This document shows, one piece after another, positions 1 to 13,900 of a stretch of 64,000 nt of DNA. The notes beneath the pieces were generated by a model that saw nothing but the letters and a program-made list of their open reading frames with translations, was not told where the DNA came from and ran no database searches. The DNA lies in NCBI GenBank assembly GCA_964034945.1, contig OZ035962.1, forward strand, positions 95,604,284-95,668,283. Direction: 5' to 3'. The stretch is from Chrysopilus asiliformis (lineage: Eukaryota > Arthropoda > Insecta > Diptera > Rhagionidae). Positions within the stretch are counted from its first letter, which is position 1. Each line of letters starts with the position of its first letter. Position numbers and translations under genes: made by a program.

Positions 1-24
1 GTGTTTGAAACACACGAAGTCCGG

Positions 25-190
25 GGGTGACTTCATGTGACTTATTTTCGTTCAATTCACTAATCGAAGGAAATCTTTATTCGACTAAAAAGGATTAAAC
101 AGGCAGACATTCATTCTAGGGCCTTTCTGGATAATTTTGGGTCGCTGATTCCGAAAAGCTGTACCAGCTCTACTTTTTCCAATATGGCGG
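25..190 (+). repeat. Partial copy of the 28722 foldback arm
   Basis: GTGACTTCATGTGACTTATT through GTACCAGCTCTACTTTTTCC follows the left arm of the foldback at 28722 with many mismatches and a gap. Confidence 0.6.
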
Positions 191-3100
191 AAAATTCATA
201 ATTTCTTTGTTTGGTGCGAATTGTATGTCGGAGACATTTCCAGCCCAACGAGGAAAGCCAAGCATTAATCATTGGGAGGAGGTATCAGGCGATCATTAAT
301 GAATTTCATTGGTTCGCATGCTTGATATTGACTGCAAAATAAATCATCATGTCCTATATAAATTATTTGCAAGAATAATTCTGGCTAACACAAAATTCCT
401 TAGATTGTGATGTCTATGTAATCTATTTTCGACATCAAATATCTTCGAATTTGTCGTTTTTTATCCAGAAAAGTATTATTAGTCCCATCTGGCACCAATC
501 GAAATTCCAATTCCAGTCTAATGTAAAAAGCAGATTTAAATTAAGTAAATCTGAGTAATCACAAATGAATTCATTTTATTCGAATTGAAGAGGAAAATTA
601 CTTTCGATTTGGAAATTTCGAAAATTGCGGGAATCCTAAGATCTGTCAAAGAAAGCAATTTAGCAATTGGGATAAAATCCGTATGCTTGGAGTGTAATTG
701 CCAAGATATGCCAATGTTCAAGTTTTCCCCCAGCACTTAAATTGGGGATCTGCGTGAAGGGATTTGAATTTTGTGCTGGATTCGATGTTTGCTTATTTTA
801 TTTGAATGTTAAGATAGACGATGTCTTTACTTGAGTACATCGAATTAATCTCAGTTGCATCTGACTTAAGATTATTTTCTATTTTGGGGATTTTTGGAGG
901 AGATTTCTGGATTTGAATAACAGAAGTTTCTCTGTAATAAATTGGAGAAAATCAAACTTTGTTTTCGATGGCATTCGGTTGAGGGTTTCCCTTCAGGAAC
1001 TTTTATCGATTAATGGACCTGGGATGAGGTGGAGTAAAAAAACAGTTTTCTAGGCCATTCGTTACTTGTCAATGGTGGGGGGAGACAATCATTTTATGCT
1101 GGCACATATACGTTTCGATACATCACATTAGACGTCATTAAACTCCCATATGGTATTCGTGATGTCTGCACCGACATAATTAAACGTTCCATTCCCAGTT
1201 GGTGGGTACTGTCCGGCAATCGATAGGGTCTCCCCCTGGCTAGCTGTCTTGTATACTTACATTTTACAATCAAATTGTTTACGCTTCGGTATTACTACAC
1301 CACTGTTTTATCGCTTGTTTAATGACAGAAGTTGCGCATCCACGCCACTGCGAGTATTTGTTAAGTGGCGCATCACAGTGTGATATAACTTTAGGAAATT
1401 TCGGCTTCAATTGCCAAACATTAGACCCAGATTGTAGTATTTTTTTTTTTTTGTAAAAACGAACATCTTCTAACACAAGTTTTTGCTGATATTTCCTCCA
1501 TTAGAAATAATTGAAAGATATTTGATAATTTGAGGGAAAAAATTTCGTTTGAGAAAATTCATGTTTGCGTCATTCCGTAGAAAGTGAACGTTGAGTGCTG
1601 AGACCTTAAGTAATCAATTTAAATTGATTTTAGCACGAAACAATCGAAATATGGCTTCCGTTTAGGCGTTGAATATGCCTATATGTACAAAATTATTCCG
1701 CACGGAGAAAAAACATCATTGGTTGATTCAACCACGTTTCATGACTAACCGACAATATAATGAACATGGTTTAATTAACTACGGCCGTGATTATATCAAC
1801 TATGCGGTGTGATTAATTCATTCTTGATTAAAAATTTCTTAGAGATCACGGAAATTGTTGATTTTAAAGCAAACGTAGTTTATTTAAATGCGGATTTGTG
1901 ACACATTGATCACGAACGTATTAAATAGTGAAGCCATGTTTCATACCCTCGTTCCCCCTTCAGTTCGCGACCAGGCGCCTTGAGGCCCAAGTTTTATTGT
2001 GTCAAGTAAAACCATGAATTAGAAATTATTCAATGGTTAAACACAAACAACTCTGGTTGACTGAGCAATTTTTTGCCTTCCCATATAATTCTCATGTGGT
2101 TCGGGGCAATCAGTTTAAAAAAGGGTGTAATCGTTTTTTTACGAAGTTGACAATCAACGTGATCTCTAATTGACAACGAACGTGATTATTTAACAATGCA
2201 AAGTACAGTGGAACTAATATAATTTTAAAATGTGAATAATTTTTCTAGGGTTTTTCTTGTTTCTCGAGAGTGAGTTTGAATAAAGCATTTTCATTTTCGG
2301 GATTTTCTTTGGCGAGTTTAACTTGTCTGAAATTGCATAATTCTCTATCAATTTCCAGTCTCTAAATTGGATCTAAATTGTCGATCTATTATAACAAAAA
2401 CAATTTCCTGTAGCAATTGTCTACCAAAAACAATTGAATCTTAAATACTTTCCCCAATAAATTCAGTCCATATTACCAAATCCACCCAGGAATTCAGAGC
2501 TTTTTAGATCCTTACAAAAAAGAATACCCCAATTTTACTACACATTCGTACTCCCATTAAAGTCTCGTTTGCTCTAGCAGGATGTTTTCGGGACAAAATT
2601 GTTTACTTGGCTCCCGTAAAGATAAAGTAAAAACAAAAACAAAAAAAAAACATTGCCCCAATTTCGGAAGTTTTTTATTTCAATTTCTTCCCAAAACAAA
2701 TTCAATGAAATTCTAAGAAAATTTTAAGATAAGAACTCGATAAGAGGCATAAGTCGAGATCGTATTTTAACAAAAAGGAATAGAAAAGAGCCCTAATGGC
2801 TACCAAGTATTAGATGACAATAACGACAAAATGTTGGAAGGCATTCTATGCGCTTTTCTTGTGTGTACAAAAACTATAGAAAAACTTTTCTATCCTTGTG
2901 GCAAAATGATTTTTCTCTAGAATCTAAAATCCAATGTTGACCTATAAAACGACTTCCAAGTACACCACTCGAGACTAGTTTGATGTGTGTCCTTTTCTAC
3001 TCAACTAAATACACGTTATAGAACTTTAAATGGAAACGCATTATGGAACTCTAGCTCGGAGGAAATTTTATACATAAGCTTTGCAGAAAGTTTTGCAGCA

Positions 3101-3241
3101 TTGGCGATAGGAAAAAAGATGGAAATAAAAACACTTGTCTTTGATTTCAGGATGCATTTTTCCTATAAAAAGGACAAAATCATAAGGAGGTTGTCCTATT
3201 TCGGTTTGGATTTGTAAACAATCAGTTAAGAAAAGTTTGAT
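191..3241. other. Ehbp1: EHBP1 upstream intron, no gene seen
   Basis: AT-rich sequence with no exon I could match to the EHBP1 N terminus. Short open frames lack coding character. A weak palindromic area lies around 1700-2200 (ACGTGATTA motifs). Confidence 0.5.
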
Positions 3242-3303
3242 CCTAAACACATTATATTCTAAACACATTATATTCTAAACACATTAGATTCTAAACACAT
3301 TAC
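3242..3303 (+). repeat. 16-bp tandem repeat
   Basis: About four copies of TCTAAACACATTATAT with small changes. Confidence 0.85.
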
Positions 3304-3309
3304 ATCTTT

Positions 3310-3866
3310 ATAGATTTTTCGATAGGATGCACAGTTTTCAAGAAAACAGGAAAAGAGTATTCCATTTGTATGGGACAGGGGGGAAGCAGTTGTCCGATTG
3401 GATTTTGATGTATGGATGAGTTATGTAAAATTCTATTCTAAATACATTTTACCTTTATAAATTTTTCAATATGACTCACAATTTTCTAGAAAATTGCAAA
3501 AACTGTTTCGTTTGTATGTGGAAGGGGGGAAGGGGGGAAGGGGGGAAGGGGGGAAGGGGGGAAGGGAGGAAGGGGGGAAGGGGGGAAGGGGGGAAGGGGG
3601 GAAGGGAGGAAGGGGGAAAGGAAGGGGAGAAGCGGGGAAGGAATGGTCCGATTTTGCCCCTTCAAGACTTTGGCCATTGACGACAAATGTAACTGTACAG
3701 GATTTCAAGTTTCTAGCTCAATCCTTTCGAAAGTTATGGTGTTCACGGACAGACAATGGGACGGACAGATGGACAGATGGTTCATTTTTGTGTCCGGCGA
3801 TTGGTTTGACGCGTTACAAACGGTATACTAAATCTAAAATTTTCTTATATAATTCTCATATAGAAT
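3310..3866 (+). repeat. GTCY-type interspersed element with expanded G-rich tract
   Basis: It has the common order TTTCAAGTTTCTAGCTCAATC, GTTCACGGACAGAC tract, GCGTTACAAACGGTATA, shared with 22290, 42900 and 61853. The A/G-rich tract expanded in place (3521-3635). Open frames here are by-products of the repeats. Confidence 0.7.
3521..3635 (+). repeat. 8-bp G-rich minisatellite (AAGGGGGG)n
   Basis: About thirteen copies of AAGGGGGG with occasional AAGGGAGG variants. The G-runs on the + strand could form G-quadruplexes. Confidence 0.9.
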
Positions 3867-4753
3867 GTAAAAATATCTAAATTTACTTAACTGTTTTTAA
3901 AAATCGCATAATACGGTAATGCAACGCCCTTGGTATGATTTAGCTCTCAATATCAATGTTGGAAATACACTTTAGTTCTTATAGTTTATTATTGATCAAA
4001 AGAGCCAAAAGCTAAATGTTTATAATTTCATCACCTGGAAGGTGAAATTTGATTTTGAAAAAAATTTGATTTGCAAAATAGTGAATTTGATGTGGAAAGG
4101 TTGAATTTGGATTAAAAAATACTTGTAAAAGGTGAATGTCAATCTATTGGTGTGAAAGTTCGCAAAAAATCTACTTTTTGGAAAAAACTAGAGGCTTTTT
4201 AGAAACAGACTTTTGATTCTCTATTTTAACTCGGCTTTAATTTATTCACCACAATTGAAATGTTTTATCCTGTGGCAGTTTTTCGATATCTTTGGATAAT
4301 ATCTTTTATGCTTTCGTGTAATTTAACCTAAAATACGAATGGAAACATGTCTTAAGATCGATTGAATGCTGAAATGAGTGACAACATTTTTCCGTTGATG
4401 GCCCAGTTTGCCAGTTTTACCTATTTTATATACAATAGAGTGCCACTCCAGGCATATTTGCAAAAAGACAAGAATCACGGGAACGGGATCTTTCTACACT
4501 GACTTCAGTGAGTACTTAGAAAATCTCAACGTTTGTATTTTATCCATAAATTTATAAAAGAGTGCTAATAAAATTTCGTTAGGCACGCTCATCTCTTGTT
4601 GACAATATAGGGTTGTTGAACTATTTTCAAATTTTATGCAAACACGCATCTATTATAAAATAATTGGGAATAATTTATCATCACACTATAATTCAATTAC
4701 CAAATTCCAAGTTTAATAAACTTATTTAAATTTTATTTTCATTCTAATTGCAG
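3867..4753. other. Ehbp1: EHBP1 intron end, no gene seen
   Basis: AT-rich sequence ending in the acceptor AG at 4752-4753. Nothing further recognised. Confidence 0.5.
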
Positions 4754-4961
4754 GAGGCCAACAAATCTCTCAGTGGTTTGGACTCGAAGATCTCGCCGGG
4801 TTGCGTCCGTTCCTCTAGCATGGGAACCGGATATGGTAAATCCATTGGTCGGACGAATAACATGGCCGGTTCCGGATAATCATACAATTTCCGTGACATT
4901 GTTTAAGGATCCCAGGACACACGAATTGGAGGATAAGGACTGGACCTTCGTCATAGAAGAT
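4754..4961 (+). CDS. Ehbp1: EHBP1 exon 1 in window (NT-C2 domain)
   Basis: The exon follows an AG at 4752-4753 and ends at gtaagt. It encodes the C2 stretch containing [27 protein letters not shown] and [14 protein letters not shown], which is diagnostic for EHBP1. The first base completes a TGG codon from a missing upstream exon. Confidence 0.95.
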
Positions 4962-7900
4962 GTAAGTGGAGTTTTGTGAAGTAGTCATGGAATGGGAAAA
5001 CAAGATTCTTACCGAAAATAAACATAAAAATACCCATGGATATGACCCTATTTAATACCGCACCACATCCAATTTCATTAGAGGGAAGATCAGTCGAAAC
5101 ATCCCTTTTTCTCTTCTAGCCTCCCATCGATTACATATTATTCCTTGTTGTTCATTTGGATGGCCAGCCAATGCTAATGGAAAAAGTTATGTTGGTCATT
5201 TGGTGGGCATTAAGTAGGGGCATACTCGTACATCCATCTAACATATATGAGCATTCGTTGAAGTTTTATGTTCAATGATTGCTATAGACCAGATAGGTTT
5301 CTAGTAGGAAACGGGTATACCAACAGACGGTTGTGTTTATGGGGAAACTTTATTATCATTTTATATACCACAAATTGAATCATGCTTTCTCTGTCATCTA
5401 TCCGTCGCCGTGTTTTGGGGGAGAAAAAAGGGGCACCATTGGAAGAAGAAACGATTAGAGTTGTAAATTTTTTCTCCCCTAATCTAATGTTACAATTGAC
5501 CCGGCAGTGTCGGATTTGTATCTGTCAACCGCAATCGTATAGTTTTGTATGAATTTCACTTTGATGAGGCGAAGCGTCTAATTGAATTGAATACAGTTCA
5601 CTTTCAATGGAAAATGCTTTTCACAGATTTATCCAATTTTCATGCTCCTCAGGCAGTATCATGATTTATTATGCTCATGATTACCTCAATGGGGAGAAAT
5701 ATTTTCAGTAAATGAGGATAATTAATTTCAGTTTCAGTAGATACTAAATGATTGTTACCCCATAATATATATCAAAGAATAAGGTGAATAAAACCGCTTT
5801 TGTTTGCTAAAATAATTACTTAACATTTGGCACCGATGGAAGATTTATGTAGGTATTGATACTCTTGATAAATAATTCACTCTCGATATACTTAATTAAT
5901 CTAAAGAAAATTCTAACAAATCTATTAAAATTAAATGAAAATCTAGAAAGTTTATTGCTAGTGGAATTTCCTTCATTTAACAACACGCAATGAAATTTCA
6001 AATATTTTTCATCCTATTTAAAGAAACATCATCAGAAATGGCTACAAGTTATCTAAGAGTATAATGGATTTTCCCATTTTATGTTTAAAAGGGTTACTTC
6101 CAACTTGGATGTCTTATTAATTCCTGACAAATATACGATGCTAGCATCTGTCCAAGTTACTTCACACTGTAAGCACTTCTCCAGAAATTTAAATTCCATG
6201 TGACATTATTTTGACATTTTTCAGTAATCTCTTGATTCAGAGTTATTGCTTTTGGCACATACCTTGAGTGAAAGACATTTTCTGAGGAAAACTTTCAAAA
6301 TCTCACTACTTTTAGCGAAGAAATAAATGAGATTAGTTAATGGGTGGAAAGTTAAGATTCGCTAACGACCGTTTTTTTTACTTTACTATCATGCTGCTGA
6401 AATATGCAAGTAATATCAGTGACTTCTTTACGAAATTAAGGTTTTATTTCTGTTATCAAAAGGTGGAAACTTGAAATTTTTACAGTATGTTCCCTTCTTG
6501 ATTTAGACGCTCACTAAAGCAGCTCTATTACGCTGAAACACAAAAGTACCACACAAGAAAATTTTCTTTCATAAGATTTACTGCTTTTTTACTGCTCTTT
6601 TACTACGCACGAATTAAATTTGCTGCTCCAGCCGATTTCGAGATATTTGCTGTTTTCCATCTTCAGGTTGAAGCTGGAACACAGCAACAAAAATGAAAAA
6701 AAAAAAAAAAAAACAAAATATGGAAAATGTTCTGCTAATTTACTGCTCTTTTACTGCGCAAAAATTAAATTTGCTGCTCCAGCCGATTTCGAGATATTTG
6801 TTGTGTTCCAGCTTCAACCTGAAAATGGGAAACAGCAAATATCTCGAAATCGGCTGCAGCAGCAAATTTTATTTTTGGCAGTAAAAGAGCAGTAAATTAG
6901 CAGTAAATCTTATGGAAGAAAATTTTCTTGTGTGCTATTTTTGTGTTCCAGCGTAATAGACCTCACTCAAGCTGACTTTCGCGCAATTTCACTCCCATAG
7001 AGGTAAACGGGGGATGGACAGGGAGTCTGGTTTGTTAAACCATTGGCGCGTATTCACAGTTGTTCTTAAACACAGGTTTTGTGTTTAAACTCATGTTTAA
7101 CAAAACCTATGCTTAAAAATGACTGCATAAGTGCGACTGATTTTACCACAAGTCCTGGCAGTTAAGAAGGGTGAAAAATGTCACTCGAGGGTTAAAAAAT
7201 CGAAATGGAAGATCCTGTAAGGATAACTCAAATTTTCTTTTTCCTATTTTTCCCTGGAAAAATTGACATAATGGGGTTTTTGGGGTCGCTGATCACAAAT
7301 CTGGTGATCACCGATTTTGACGAAATTTTGTACACTGGTTGAGTTACTTTCAGAATTAAGGACAGGATTTTTTATATTTCCAGTTCCTCTCAATTTCGAC
7401 ACCCCTCCCCTGAGGATCGAATTGCCATCCCGTCCCCTTTTCCCAGACATTCACCAATATTGCGATTGTCGTGTCGTTTTCGACTTGAGTCCTTTTTATA
7501 CCCGTATGGTGAAACCAAAGGGTATATTAGATTTGCCTTACCGTTTGTAACGCCAAGAACACGTCATCACACACAAAAATGAATTACACCATTGTGTTTA
7601 GAATGATAAAAAAAGTTGATTTTAGCATGTCCGTCCGTCCGTCTGTCCGTCCGTCCGTCCGTCTGTCCGTCTGTCTGTGGCGCGGATTGCGGGCGCACGG
7701 ATTGAGCTAGAGACTTGAAATTTTGCACAGATCCGTTTTTCGTAAAATGTGAGGCTAAGTTCGTTAATGGGCAAAAATGGACCATTAGGGGGGGTACCCT
7801 CCATACGAAAGAAAACTTTTTTTCTGAATATCTCAAAAACGGTTAATTTTATCAAAAAAGTCCAAGAACAAAAGTTATTTAGGATATGATTCTACATAAA

Positions 7901-10900
7901 ACTACCATACATCAAAATCCGATTGGAATAAATTTTAAAAAATCTTATTGGAAAGTTTGACTTCAAAGTGGAATTTTTGTACAACTGTTCGAATTTTGAT
8001 ACGAATATCACCATACGGGTTTTCAATAATTGCCAGATTGGCAATTATAGCTTTTGTTATGTTTATCCATTTGTGTCGTCGTTATTAGCGGAGTTATCGA
8101 ATTTACAATTGCGGGAACAATAAATAAAATTGGCAAATGAGAGTTTGTGATTCCTTTAAATTTGGAATGTTGAGGGCAGACATCTACCCATCGCTGAACA
8201 CCTCTTGCTGTCATTATTTACAGATAAAATTAGACATAATCAAAAATCCATCGTAGATATTTCATAGAATGATTCTGTCGTACTCTCGCCAAGGATCACA
8301 AATATATAAATTGAGTTTAACAATAGAAACGTTCTGCGGTGAATACCAAAGAAATTTGCTCAAGAAATTACCATATTTCATCCTGACAGGCGGGAATATA
8401 TTTTGCTGTAATTTTTGTAGATTTATTCGTTTAGCGCGTCATGTTTCAAAAGCCTGACTGAATACTAGGCAAATGATTGCAGAAATAGAAACACGAAAAA
8501 CAAAATGCGAAAGACATGAAACAGTAATAGATTCGACTTGTTGGGAAAAGATACAGCAACGAAATCGATTGAAACCATAAAACCAATAACTCACAGAAGA
8601 AAAGAAAAAAATAAACGAAACTGATCGTGGTTGCGGTTAACGAGATACATAAAACTTTGCCACTATCTGAAAATGTTGTCCTCAATATCATAAAAATGCG
8701 AGTATATCATGGGGCGGACGGATTATTCGGATTGTGGCAGCTCACCTTTCGGACCCATGTGAAAATCTATTTTTTCCCATTTGCAAAAATATTAGATCAG
8801 GAATAAAACAAAGAATATCGGTGTATATTTTGCTATTGCTTACTTTATGAACATCAGATGGTGGAATCAGATGTCCATATATCGAGCTTCCATGCAAATG
8901 TTGAATCGTTGAAAGAAGATAGTAGTGTGAATGTCATTTGTATTGTTTCCGAGTATATATTGAATAGACGAATGGAAAACAATTTTCGTTTAGTGTTTCG
9001 AAATCCAGGAAAACATGCAAATCGATCGAAATCCTCCTTCAGTTTCAATTTTGAAGCCGATTTCGTTGTCAGCCAGCGTTAGAAGTTCCTTCAAAGTCTC
9101 TATGGTTTGTTGTCTACATCGGCTTGGGACTGAGATAAAAGTCGGGTCTATACCGCCTGCAAACTAATGAAATTTATTCTGGAGTCACGATAGAGTAATG
9201 CTATGCAGCGAAAGATATGGAAATATTCTATTTTGCCTCAAACGAAATGCAAATCGTTTTCCTTTCATCTGGTAGGCTCCAGTGTGAAGACAATTGTCTT
9301 CGATTGGAATTCTATGGAATCAATTTGGCTACTGCTGTGTGTTCGCGCGGTCGATCTGATGTTATTGTTTCAAAGAAAAACGGGAAGAATTTTAGAATTT
9401 ATTTTGTGGCGTTATCAGACTGTAACTCAGAGTAGGCTTATCTTAAATTTGTTTAACTTGTAAAAATCATTGAAAGCTTATGTGGCCACAAAACAAATTG
9501 ATATCGAATCAATCTACTTTTTGTTGATTTGTTAAGTTATTACTTGGGGCTGTCCAAAAAATATGTCACGCTAATTTTCGGTCTGTCGAACCCCTCTCCC
9601 CCTTTCGTCGCGCTTTTTCGCGTTTGTTTCTCTGCCCTAATGGTTAAGGATGTTCCTGGGAAGGGGAGAGGGGGGAGGAGGTTAAATTTTTTTATGGGTA
9701 GAGTGATCATACTTTTGACCATACCATTGCACCATCGCACTCAATTGTATGAGCACCACATTTTATATAGAAAATAACACTTGATTTTGATTCAAACCAA
9801 GGAGCCTTAAAAGATGGTCATGAGCCTTAAAAGAGGGGCCGACGGCCCCTCAGAATTACTACGCGATAAGCTATCACATAAAAGAAATAAATCCAACTTG
9901 GATCAAACTTCAAATCATCCAACAACATCAAGTCAAAATCGATTCGAGTTGCTAGACGATATTTCTCTATCTGATGGTGAATTAGAGGACCCAACACTCA
10001 GAGTTGACAAACAGGAAAAAAGAGTTAAAATGCCACCAATCATTTTCCCCGAACTAGATCGAAACACTATTGAAGTTATGGTTAAAGCCATAAACATTAC
10101 CAACTTTAACATCAAACTCTCAGTGAAAGGAAAGCAACTTTTTATATATTCAACCGAAGATTATGACTCGATGCTCCAACACCTCATCACCAAAAAAGTC
10201 AACTTCTACACTTATCAGCGTATGGATAAAAGACCGGTTAAAATAGTCCTATCTGGCTTACACAGTATGGATAATCAATTGCTAAAAGAACATCTGACAG
10301 ACCTAGGACTTCAAATTGTGGATGTGAAACGTTTCAACTTCGCACAAAAGAGGTATGTCGACCACACAACTTATTTGATTTATTTCGTACGTGGTTCAAT
10401 AAAACTCGATTTATTAAAATCAAACCATCCAACTATAATGCATACCATTGTACACTGGAGCTACTACAAAAATAAAAAGAGTCTACCAACACAATGTTAT
10501 AACTGTCAACGTTATGGACATGGATCATCGCACTGTCACTTACCAACCAGATGCTTAATTTGTTCCAAAGATCACCACCATAGCCAATGTCCAGAAGTGG
10601 ACTCTACTAATATTAAATGTGCAAACTGCCAAAAATGTCATTTAGCTAACGACTCTAAATGTGAGTCCCTCAAATTGTACATAAATAATAACTATAAAAA
10701 GAACAGGAAAAACATAGGCAATCCCACCGACAAATCCTCACAACACTACAAAACAAACAGCCTTCCATCAATCAATGATCATCCTAAGGAAAGTACATCC
10801 AAAAACGGCCATCCAGAACTACAATACAGTACTATATTGAAGTCATTTTCCAATAATAATAGCAACAGCAGCAGCAACAACAACAACAGCAGCAGCAGCG

Positions 10901-13900
10901 ACAACAACAACAGCAACAACGCTAAACAGAGCAACCTGTTTTCAGGAGCTGAACTTATACAATTCTCAAATGAACTAATTTCTAAACTAGCCAGTTGTAG
11001 AACAAAGGTAGAGCAATTTCAAGTTATAGTAGACTTAGCTATTAAATTTTTAGATGATTAATATAAATAACCTTAAAATTGTTCTATGGAATGCTCAAAG
11101 CGTTCGTAACAAAACTTATGAACTATTTAACTATCTAGAAACTAATAATATTGACATATGTATCTTAACTGAAACATGGCTTAAGCCATCAGACAAAATT
11201 GGTATAGCAAATTATAACATTTATCGAAATGACAGAGAATCACAAACTGGAGGTGGCGTAGCCATTTTTGTCAAAAAGAGTATCTGTCACTCCCCCTTAC
11301 CCGTGATCAATACTGCTGTAGTGGAATCATTGTCAGTGCAAATACTCAATAGCAACTTAACTATAACCGCCGTCTATTTCCCAGGTACTCATCTCAATGA
11401 AAATATGTTAAACCTTTTCAATACTGATTTAAAAAAGCTTATGAAATCTTCTAAAAAGTTTCTCCTATGTGGTGATTTTAATGCAAAACATAGATTTTGG
11501 AATTGTGTAAGAGCCAATAAAGCTGGAACGATCCTGTACAACAATATTATCAATAATAACTGCTTACTCCATACACCCACCGAACCCACATTCTACCCTC
11601 CTAAAGGCCATCCATCATTTTTAGATCTTATTATTTCATCCAACTTAAGCAATATATCTCAGCCAATTACAATAAACGACCTCTCATCTCCGCATCTACC
11701 TGTTGAATTTTCCATCCACGACGAAACTATCTCACTAGCAGCAAACAAGGTCTCTTTGAATTATTCTAAAACCAACTTTCCAAAATTCCGTCATTTACTT
11801 AACAAAGAGATTGACTTAAAAATCTTAAAAAATCTATCACTTAGCAACATAGAGGACTTAATTGAACAATTCAATACTCTTGTCTCCGATACAGTAAATA
11901 AATGCACCCCAAAATCAGAAATCCAAAAACGCTCAATGCAAATGGACGAACAAATAAGCTCTCTTATTAAACTTAGGAATGTTAAAAGACGCCAATGGCA
12001 AAGATCTAGATGTCCTTTCCTTAAGGCTGAACTTAATAAGCTCCAATTCAAAATTCATAACCAAATTAATCTAACCAGGAATCGTAATTGGAATAACACC
12101 TTGCTTAATATGGATAAAGGTAACAACAAGTTATGGAAGCTTAATAAATTCCTAAAAAGAAAAGGACAATTCCTTCCTTATCTGACCAAAAACGATGTAA
12201 GAATCTACTCTGATACGGGCAAAGCAGAAGTAATTGCTGATCAATTTCTTGAAGCCCATCAATTAACAACATCTTTAGGAAATCCCGATACGATTAAAGT
12301 AGTTGACGACTGGGTAAAAAATGAATTGTGTTCTGAGACATACCAGATTTCTATTGATCCATCTTATCTTTGCAAACCACAAGAGATCTCAAAAATTATT
12401 CGCTTCTGTAAAACTAAAAAATCTCCAGGCTATGATAAAATTTCGAACAAGACAGTCAAAAACCTCCCAAAAAAAGCCATTGTCTTTCTTACACAAATCT
12501 TCAACTTCTGCATAAAGAATTGTCATTTCCCACGTCAATGGAAACAAGCTACAATAATTCCAATTCCTAAACCCAATAAAAATCTCTCGAACGCAAGTAG
12601 TTATCGCCCAATTAGCCTTTTACCATCCATTGGAAAAATCTATGAAAAAGTTTTACTCTCAAGAATTCAAAAGCATATAGATAATAACGATATTATTCCA
12701 AATCATCAATTTGGATTTCGCCAAGGACATTCGACTAACCACCAACTAAACAGAGTTTCTCAGTACATCAAAAATTCAATCAAATCAAAAAAATCGGTAG
12801 GACTTATAGCACTAGATGTTGAAAAAGCTTTCGATTCTGTCTGGCATAAAGGACTTCTATATAAATTACATCTTTTCTCCTTCCCCCCATATATAATAAA
12901 AAGCTTATACAGTTTCACACAAAATCGTTGCTTCAGAGTAAAGGTTGGTAGCAGTTTGTCTTTAGAGAGAATTATACCGGCAGGAGTACCACAAGGTTCA
13001 TGCCTTAGCCCTAAACTCTATAATATATTTACTTCCGATATACCACAACACCCAAACTGTGAACTTGCTACATTTGCAGATGACACAGCCACCTACTGCT
13101 GTCATAACGACCCGAAAGCAATAGTTAATAACCTGCAAGAACATCTTAACCAAATTTCAGAGTACTTCAAAAAATGGAAAATTAAAGTTAATACGTCAAA
13201 AACCCAAGCTATATTCTTTACCAAGAAAAGATCACTGAAAAACTTGCCAGATCCAACTATCAAAGTATTTGATCAACATATCCATTGGTGCAAATCCATT
13301 AAATATTTAGGAATATATTTGGACACGAAACTAAATTTTCATGAGCATATCAACCAAACATCTATAAAAACTCTAAAGTCTATAAAAATACTCTACCCAT
13401 TAATTAATAGAAGATCTAGCCTCAGTCAAGAAAATAAAATTATTTTATACAAAACAGTAATGCGTCCTATATTGTTGTACGGATCTCCAATCTGGTGCAA
13501 ATGTGCATTGACTCACATTAAAAAACTTCAAATTGTCCAAAATAAATGCTTAAAAATAATACTTAATTTACCCTGGGACTACTCTACTAAAAGGTTACAT
13601 AAGCTTGCAGAATTATCTACAATCCAAGAGGAAATTAAGACGCTCTACGAAAAATTCATGACAAGATGCCAATCATCAGATATCACAAATCAATTGTAAA
13701 CTTTTCTTCTCTTATCGTAATTTTAGTCTGGTGGCATAGGCTTAAGTTTTATTTACACAATAGGTCATAATAAGGTTTTTTCTCTCCATTTTCCTTAACT
13801 TATTTAAATACATTAAGTCATTTAATAGCAAAAGCTACTATTTGTTCAGAAGTTGTAAAGACAATAGTCTGGTCTCTCATCAAATAAATTGTATTCTTAC

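Noticed and set aside
3466..3880. Gly/Glu/Lys- and Pro/Phe-rich ORFs on both strands
   Set aside because: Produced by the (AAGGGGGG)n array.
1..4753. Search for the missing first EHBP1 coding exon
   Set aside because: No open segment with the expected N-terminal C2 residues and a donor after TG was found; the exon is presumed left of the window.
7567..7855. Open frames across the GTCY tracts (also 14504-14771 and 54614-54877) with repeated Thr-Asp-Arg-Gln
   Set aside because: They are translations of tetranucleotide repeats in a non-coding DINE-1-like element; the same frames recur at each copy with no start context or conserved domain.
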